From: Lujinxingiaceae bacterium
GTDB taxonomy: Bacteria; Myxococcota_A; Bradymonadia; Bradymonadales; Bradymonadaceae
DNA length: 62,288 bases
Direction of reading: 5' to 3'
Assembly (NCBI GenBank): GCA_013697635.1
Contig: JACCWM010000020.1
Coordinates: forward strand, 1-62,288
The notes under the pieces were generated by a model. The model ran no database searches. It was not told the origin of the DNA and saw only the letters and a list, made by a program, of their open reading frames with translations. Shown here piece by piece: positions 60,152 through 62,288 of the stretch. Position numbers and translations under genes: made by a program. Positions within the stretch are counted from its first letter, which is position 1. The number at the start of each line of letters is the position of its first letter.

Positions 60152-62071
60152 CTACTGACCTTCCTCGCGCAGGCGCTCCTCGAGCAGGTCGCGGGCCAAA
60201 TCCATAAAATCGCGCTCGGTGACGATGCCCACGAGCTTGCCCTCGTTGACCACAGGCAAGCACGAGATGCGACGCTCGCGCAGCAGCGCGATCGCGTCGA
60301 CGGTGCGCGTCTGTGGCGAGATCACCACCAGCTCGCGCTGCATGATCTGGCCCACCGGCACCGAGTCCTTGTCCTGGAATTTGCCGTTGGCGAGCAGCCG
60401 AAGCAGGGTGCGGTGGGTGACGAGGCCGACGAGGCGGTGCTCGTTGTCTTCGACGGGCACGTGGCGCAGGTGCTGCCAGTCCATCACGCAGGCGACCAGA
60501 TCGATCAGCTCGTCCTCGTTGACTGTAAATAGATCGGTGGTCATGTACTGCTCGACGCGCAGATAGTTGTCCCTCCAACTGGTGCGCTCGAGGCTGGTGG
60601 CCAGCGGCCAGGTGTGCACGGGCTGGTTATCGACCTGGCGGCGCGCCGTGGCCGAGGTCAAGACGCTGAGCTTCTCCGGCAGGCTCGCCGCGCCCTTCAT
60701 GCCGCCAAAGGACTGCAACAACCAGCTGGCGCCGGTCTGGCGGCTGGTGACGCGCTCCTCGATGACGCCCATGTAGCGATCGACATCGGAGGAGTCGATG
60801 TCCCGATCGCGCAAGCCCTGGCGGGCCAGGGGAAGCAGCGATTGCAAGGTGAGCTCGCGCACGGTCAGGCTCGAGCCGTCAAAGGCCGTCACCGGCGCCT
60901 CGAGCCCCAGGCGCGCCGCCGCATAGAAGTTGTGGCGCGCGACATCGAAGTCCATCACCCGGGTGATGTCGCCGTACTCCTCGGCAACGCCGCTCATCAA
61001 CCCGAACCAAAACGCCGCGTTGGCCATCTCGTCGATCGGCGTTGGGCCGGCGGGAAACACCCGGTTTTCGATGCGCAGATGCGGCACACCGTCGAGGATG
61101 CCGTAGCACGGCCGGTTCCAGCGATAGACCGTGCCATTGTGCAAACACAAGGCCTTGAGCGAGGGGATGCGCCCGGCATCGAGCGCCTCAAAAGGATCTT
61201 CGTCGAGCTGGGTCGCGAACAGCAGCCGAAAGCGCGAGATGTCCTCGCGAAAGATCTCGAGCACGGAGTTATCGACCCAGCGGTTGCCAAACATCACGCG
61301 CGGATTGAGCTCGCGCATGTGATGGGTCGAGGCGCGCGTGTCCACCGACTGCTCGAGCAGCGGAATGCGCGTCTCGTGCCACAGACGCTTTCCAAACAGC
61401 AGCGGTGAGTTCGACGCCACGGCCATCACCGGCGCAGCGATCGCCTGGGCGATGTTGTACAGGCGCGAGAACTCGTTGGGCGCGACCTGAAAATGGACCT
61501 GGAAGCTGGTGTTGCACGACTCGAGCATCACCGAGTCGTGCTTGACGATGAACTCGTCTGCGCCCTGGATGTAGAACTCGTAGTCGCCCCCTCGCAGCCG
61601 CGTCATCGCATCGTTGAGCGCACGGTAGCGAGCGATAGGCGTCATGTTGTCCAACCCGAGATCGGACTTCTGCAGCGTGGGCAAGATCCCCGTGAGCACC
61701 ACCGACCCACCGTGCTCCCTGGCCGCCTCGCGCGCGCGCTGCGTAAATTCCGCGACCTCGCGCTCCATCTCCCGAAGGCAGCAACCCCCAAACACCTTGG
61801 GCTCGAGATTGAACTCCAGATTGAAGATCCCAAGTTCGGTCGTGAAGTGCGCATCGTCAAGCGTCTCGAGCACCTTGAGCGCCAGCGGCGCCGGCCGAAA
61901 GGCCCCGTCCACCAAAAACAGCTCCTGCTCAGCCCCAATGCGCCGGATACCCGTCTCAAACACGTCGTTGTCGAGCATGTACTCCATGGCACGCACGTCG
62001 CGCAGCAGCCGCTTCATAAACTGGCGCAACTCCTCGCCCTCCGCCTGGCCATTCACGTCATGTTCGCCCAT
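60152..62071 (-). CDS. GCS2-family glutamate-cysteine ligase-like domain fused to two CBS domains
   Basis: A 639-residue protein. The first 500 residues are a carboxylate-amine ligase of the GCS2 type (RRIGAEQELFLVDG, HFTTELGIFNLEFNLEP, SFQVHFQVAPNEF, FGNRWVDNSVLEIF, LRIENRVFPAGPTPIDEMAN). The last 130 are paired CBS modules (VEQYMTTDLFTVNEDE, LRHVPVEDNEHRLVGLVT, VVISPQTRTVDA, SCLPVVNEGKLVGIVTERD), usually adenine-nucleotide sensors. Likely makes gamma-glutamylcysteine or a related amide under energy control. GGAG lies 7 nt before ATG. Confidence 0.9.
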   Translation of the reverse strand: MGEHDVNGQAEGEELRQFMKRLLRDVRAMEYMLDNDVFETGIRRIGAEQELFLVDGAFRPAPLALKVLETLDDAHFTTELGIFNLEFNLEPKVFGGCCLREMEREVAEFTQRAREAAREHGGSVVLTGILPTLQKSDLGLDNMTPIARYRALNDAMTRLRGGDYEFYIQGADEFIVKHDSVMLESCNTSFQVHFQVAPNEFSRLYNIAQAIAAPVMAVASNSPLLFGKRLWHETRIPLLEQSVDTRASTHHMRELNPRVMFGNRWVDNSVLEIFREDISRFRLLFATQLDEDPFEALDAGRIPSLKALCLHNGTVYRWNRPCYGILDGVPHLRIENRVFPAGPTPIDEMANAAFWFGLMSGVAEEYGDITRVMDFDVARHNFYAAARLGLEAPVTAFDGSSLTVRELTLQSLLPLARQGLRDRDIDSSDVDRYMGVIEERVTSRQTGASWLLQSFGGMKGAASLPEKLSVLTSATARRQVDNQPVHTWPLATSLERTSWRDNYLRVEQYMTTDLFTVNEDELIDLVACVMDWQHLRHVPVEDNEHRLVGLVTHRTLLRLLANGKFQDKDSVPVGQIMQRELVVISPQTRTVDAIALLRERRISCLPVVNEGKLVGIVTERDFMDLARDLLEERLREEGQ

Positions 62072-62288
62072 TTACTGCTCCATGTTATGACCTCGCCAAT
62101 TCACGGACAAAAACATGAGCACCAAAGTGTTTTGGACCACGGCGAGCCGGAAGGCGACGATCGCCGTAGGCTCCGCCTCCTCGTCGGCTGGCGCCGCCTC
62201 GCTCGGCTTCACCTACGGCTGTTGTAAGCAGCGCAAGCCTTTTTTTTATCCTTTTTTGGGGGCCCTTCGGACGCACGAAACCTGTCAA
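62072..62288. other. Window edge without supported gene
   Basis: Contains runs of T and C near 62239-62265 and a GC-rich inverted-like stretch before it. The frame running off the minus strand has no ribosome site or recognisable domain. Confidence 0.4.

Noticed and set aside
62085-62288. Partial gene running off the right edge
   Set aside because: Low-complexity Arg/Gly composition, T/C runs nearby and no ribosome site.

Overview
The window is 62 kb of GC-rich bacterial chromosome, almost fully coding, with about 54 protein genes, one tmRNA gene and two tRNA genes. Many lipoproteins carry Asp/Ala-rich linkers after the lipid-attachment Cys. There are FG-GAP/VCBS repeats with a C-terminal Cys-plus-membrane tail resembling MYXO-CTERM, Sel1 and TPR proteins, an orphan sigma-54 activator, and BamD, LolA-like and outer-membrane barrel proteins. 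Together these suggest a Gram-negative member of the Myxococcota or Bradymonadales type. That placement is inferred from gene content only. I see no insertion sequence, prophage, CRISPR array or replication origin.

Layout. 0-11.7 kb: a PcRGLX/YetA-like lipoprotein; a three-gene overlapping membrane operon (sterol desaturase family, small exported protein, HTTM-DCC fusion); a clade-type small catalase; a NAGPA-FG-GAP exported protein; a GNAT enzyme; a DUF808 protein. 11.8-20.9 kb: a housekeeping core with smpB next to ssrA, ffh, a Yip1-like membrane protein, an RlmI-type methyltransferase, rplM-rpsI and bamD. 21.1-25.5 kb: three successive Cys-rich lipoproteins and a stand-alone fatty acyl-AMP ligase.

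25.8-38.6 kb is the least familiar part. It holds a GAF protein, a zinc-ribbon protein, three small proteins on the minus strand (one TPR, one helical), and a divergent two-gene unit ending in an 803-residue beta-propeller protein. A metallophosphoesterase, a 904-residue protein with a degenerate CpXC-like domain, an exported coiled-coil protein and a TerB-like protein follow. I can name few functions here, and this is where an undescribed system is most likely.

38.7-46.2 kb: an outer-membrane barrel plus LolA-like pair, then a sulfur/one-carbon run (homocysteine methyltransferase-MTHFR fusion, cysK, cysE) and a QueD/PTPS enzyme. 46.4-46.7 kb: tRNA-Lys and tRNA-Glu with a clear promoter and terminator.

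46.8-54.2 kb: a lipid kinase, then a signalling cluster containing a membrane pseudokinase with ten disulfide-type Sel1 repeats, a sigma-54 activator with a degenerate receiver, two receiver proteins and a GAF histidine kinase. 54.2-62.3 kb: an XPB-type helicase, a second metallophosphoesterase, a beta-rich protein, a Cys-rich lipoprotein, an MbnH/MbnP metallo pair and a GCS2-CBS fusion.

Starts were moved from the longest frame to internal ATGs where a Shine-Dalgarno sequence, a signal peptide or an ATGA-type overlap supported this.
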